Positions 63,999 through 64,000 of a stretch of 64,000 nt of DNA are shown piece by piece. Within the stretch, counting starts at the first letter, position 1; the number at the start of each line of letters is the position of its first letter. The stretch is from an uncultured Lachnospiraceae bacterium (GTDB lineage: Bacteria; Bacillota; Clostridia; Lachnospirales; Lachnospiraceae): the NCBI GenBank assembly GCA_945919795.1, contig CAMEJJ010000008.1, forward strand, positions 61,809 through 125,808, given 5' to 3'. The notes under the pieces were generated by a model. It ran no database searches. It was not told where the DNA came from and saw only the letters and a program-made list of their open reading frames with translations. The position numbers and the translations under genes were made by a program.

Positions 63999-64000
63999 AT

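Overview
The window looks like chromosome from a low-GC Clostridia, most likely a Lachnospiraceae. The main pointers are the gene order of the large ribosomal cluster, an L17 protein with a long internal insertion, a KOW-domain gene between map and infA, an Rpn-family nuclease with its typical start sequence, and many YtrA/PadR-type regulator-plus-transporter modules. No rRNA, tRNA, CRISPR array or complete insertion sequence was found.

Layout. (1) Positions 1-2814, minus strand: start of truA, then ecfT, ecfA2 and ecfA1, the shared core of the ECF vitamin transporters. (2) Positions 2815-7448: an accessory block separating the ECF genes from the ribosomal cluster. It holds an M15-type peptidase, a small unknown gene, coaX with a shortened ECF substrate-binding (S) gene, an Rpn nuclease behind a consensus promoter, and a long fold-back element. 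(3) Positions 7449-24057, minus strand: one continuous S10-spc-alpha cluster from rpsJ to rplQ, including secY, adk, map, infA and rpoA. Three intergenic or leader regions are strongly structured and are candidate ribosomal-protein autoregulatory RNAs. (4) Positions 24199-35229: putP, a glutamine/tyrosine-repeat membrane protein, a DUF2752 protein, a SAM methyltransferase, a GntR-ABC-permease operon, two fold-back elements sharing a core of about 72 bases, an LCP cell-wall ligase and a Bax-inhibitor-like protein. (5) Positions 35462-42995: a LacI-sensor/EAL/beta-helix fusion, an aldo-keto reductase with Fe-S sites, a cation/proton antiporter, a 22-codon gene and a divergent LysR regulator. (6) Positions 43019-47742: a PadR/HAAS pair under a perfect 27-base palindrome, a PAP2 phosphatase, a cupin and two envelope proteins. 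(7) Positions 48010-54112: a four-gene operon of GAF-ABC ATPase, FtsX-like permease, MATE exporter and XRE regulator. (8) Positions 54409-56580: VanZ-like and FAD/Rieske proteins. (9) Positions 56678-63077: a complete Wadjet (JetABCD) anti-plasmid system. (10) Positions 63486-64000: a candidate small RNA and, at the edge, a 3' scrap of tuf (EF-Tu) overlapping the end of a possible tyrosine recombinase.

The most unusual signals are these. Four long fold-back elements occur, three of them tipped with NGGA-loop hairpins, and two sharing a core in opposite orientation inside unrelated stems. A Wadjet operon has a candidate divergent small RNA. The tuf tail may be the attachment site of a mobile element lying just outside the window. 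Two regulatory fusions stand out: a LacI-type sensor with EAL and beta-helix domains, and a GAF domain fused to an ABC ATPase. A 22-codon gene is also well supported. Family assignments come from recognising motifs by eye; no database search was run.
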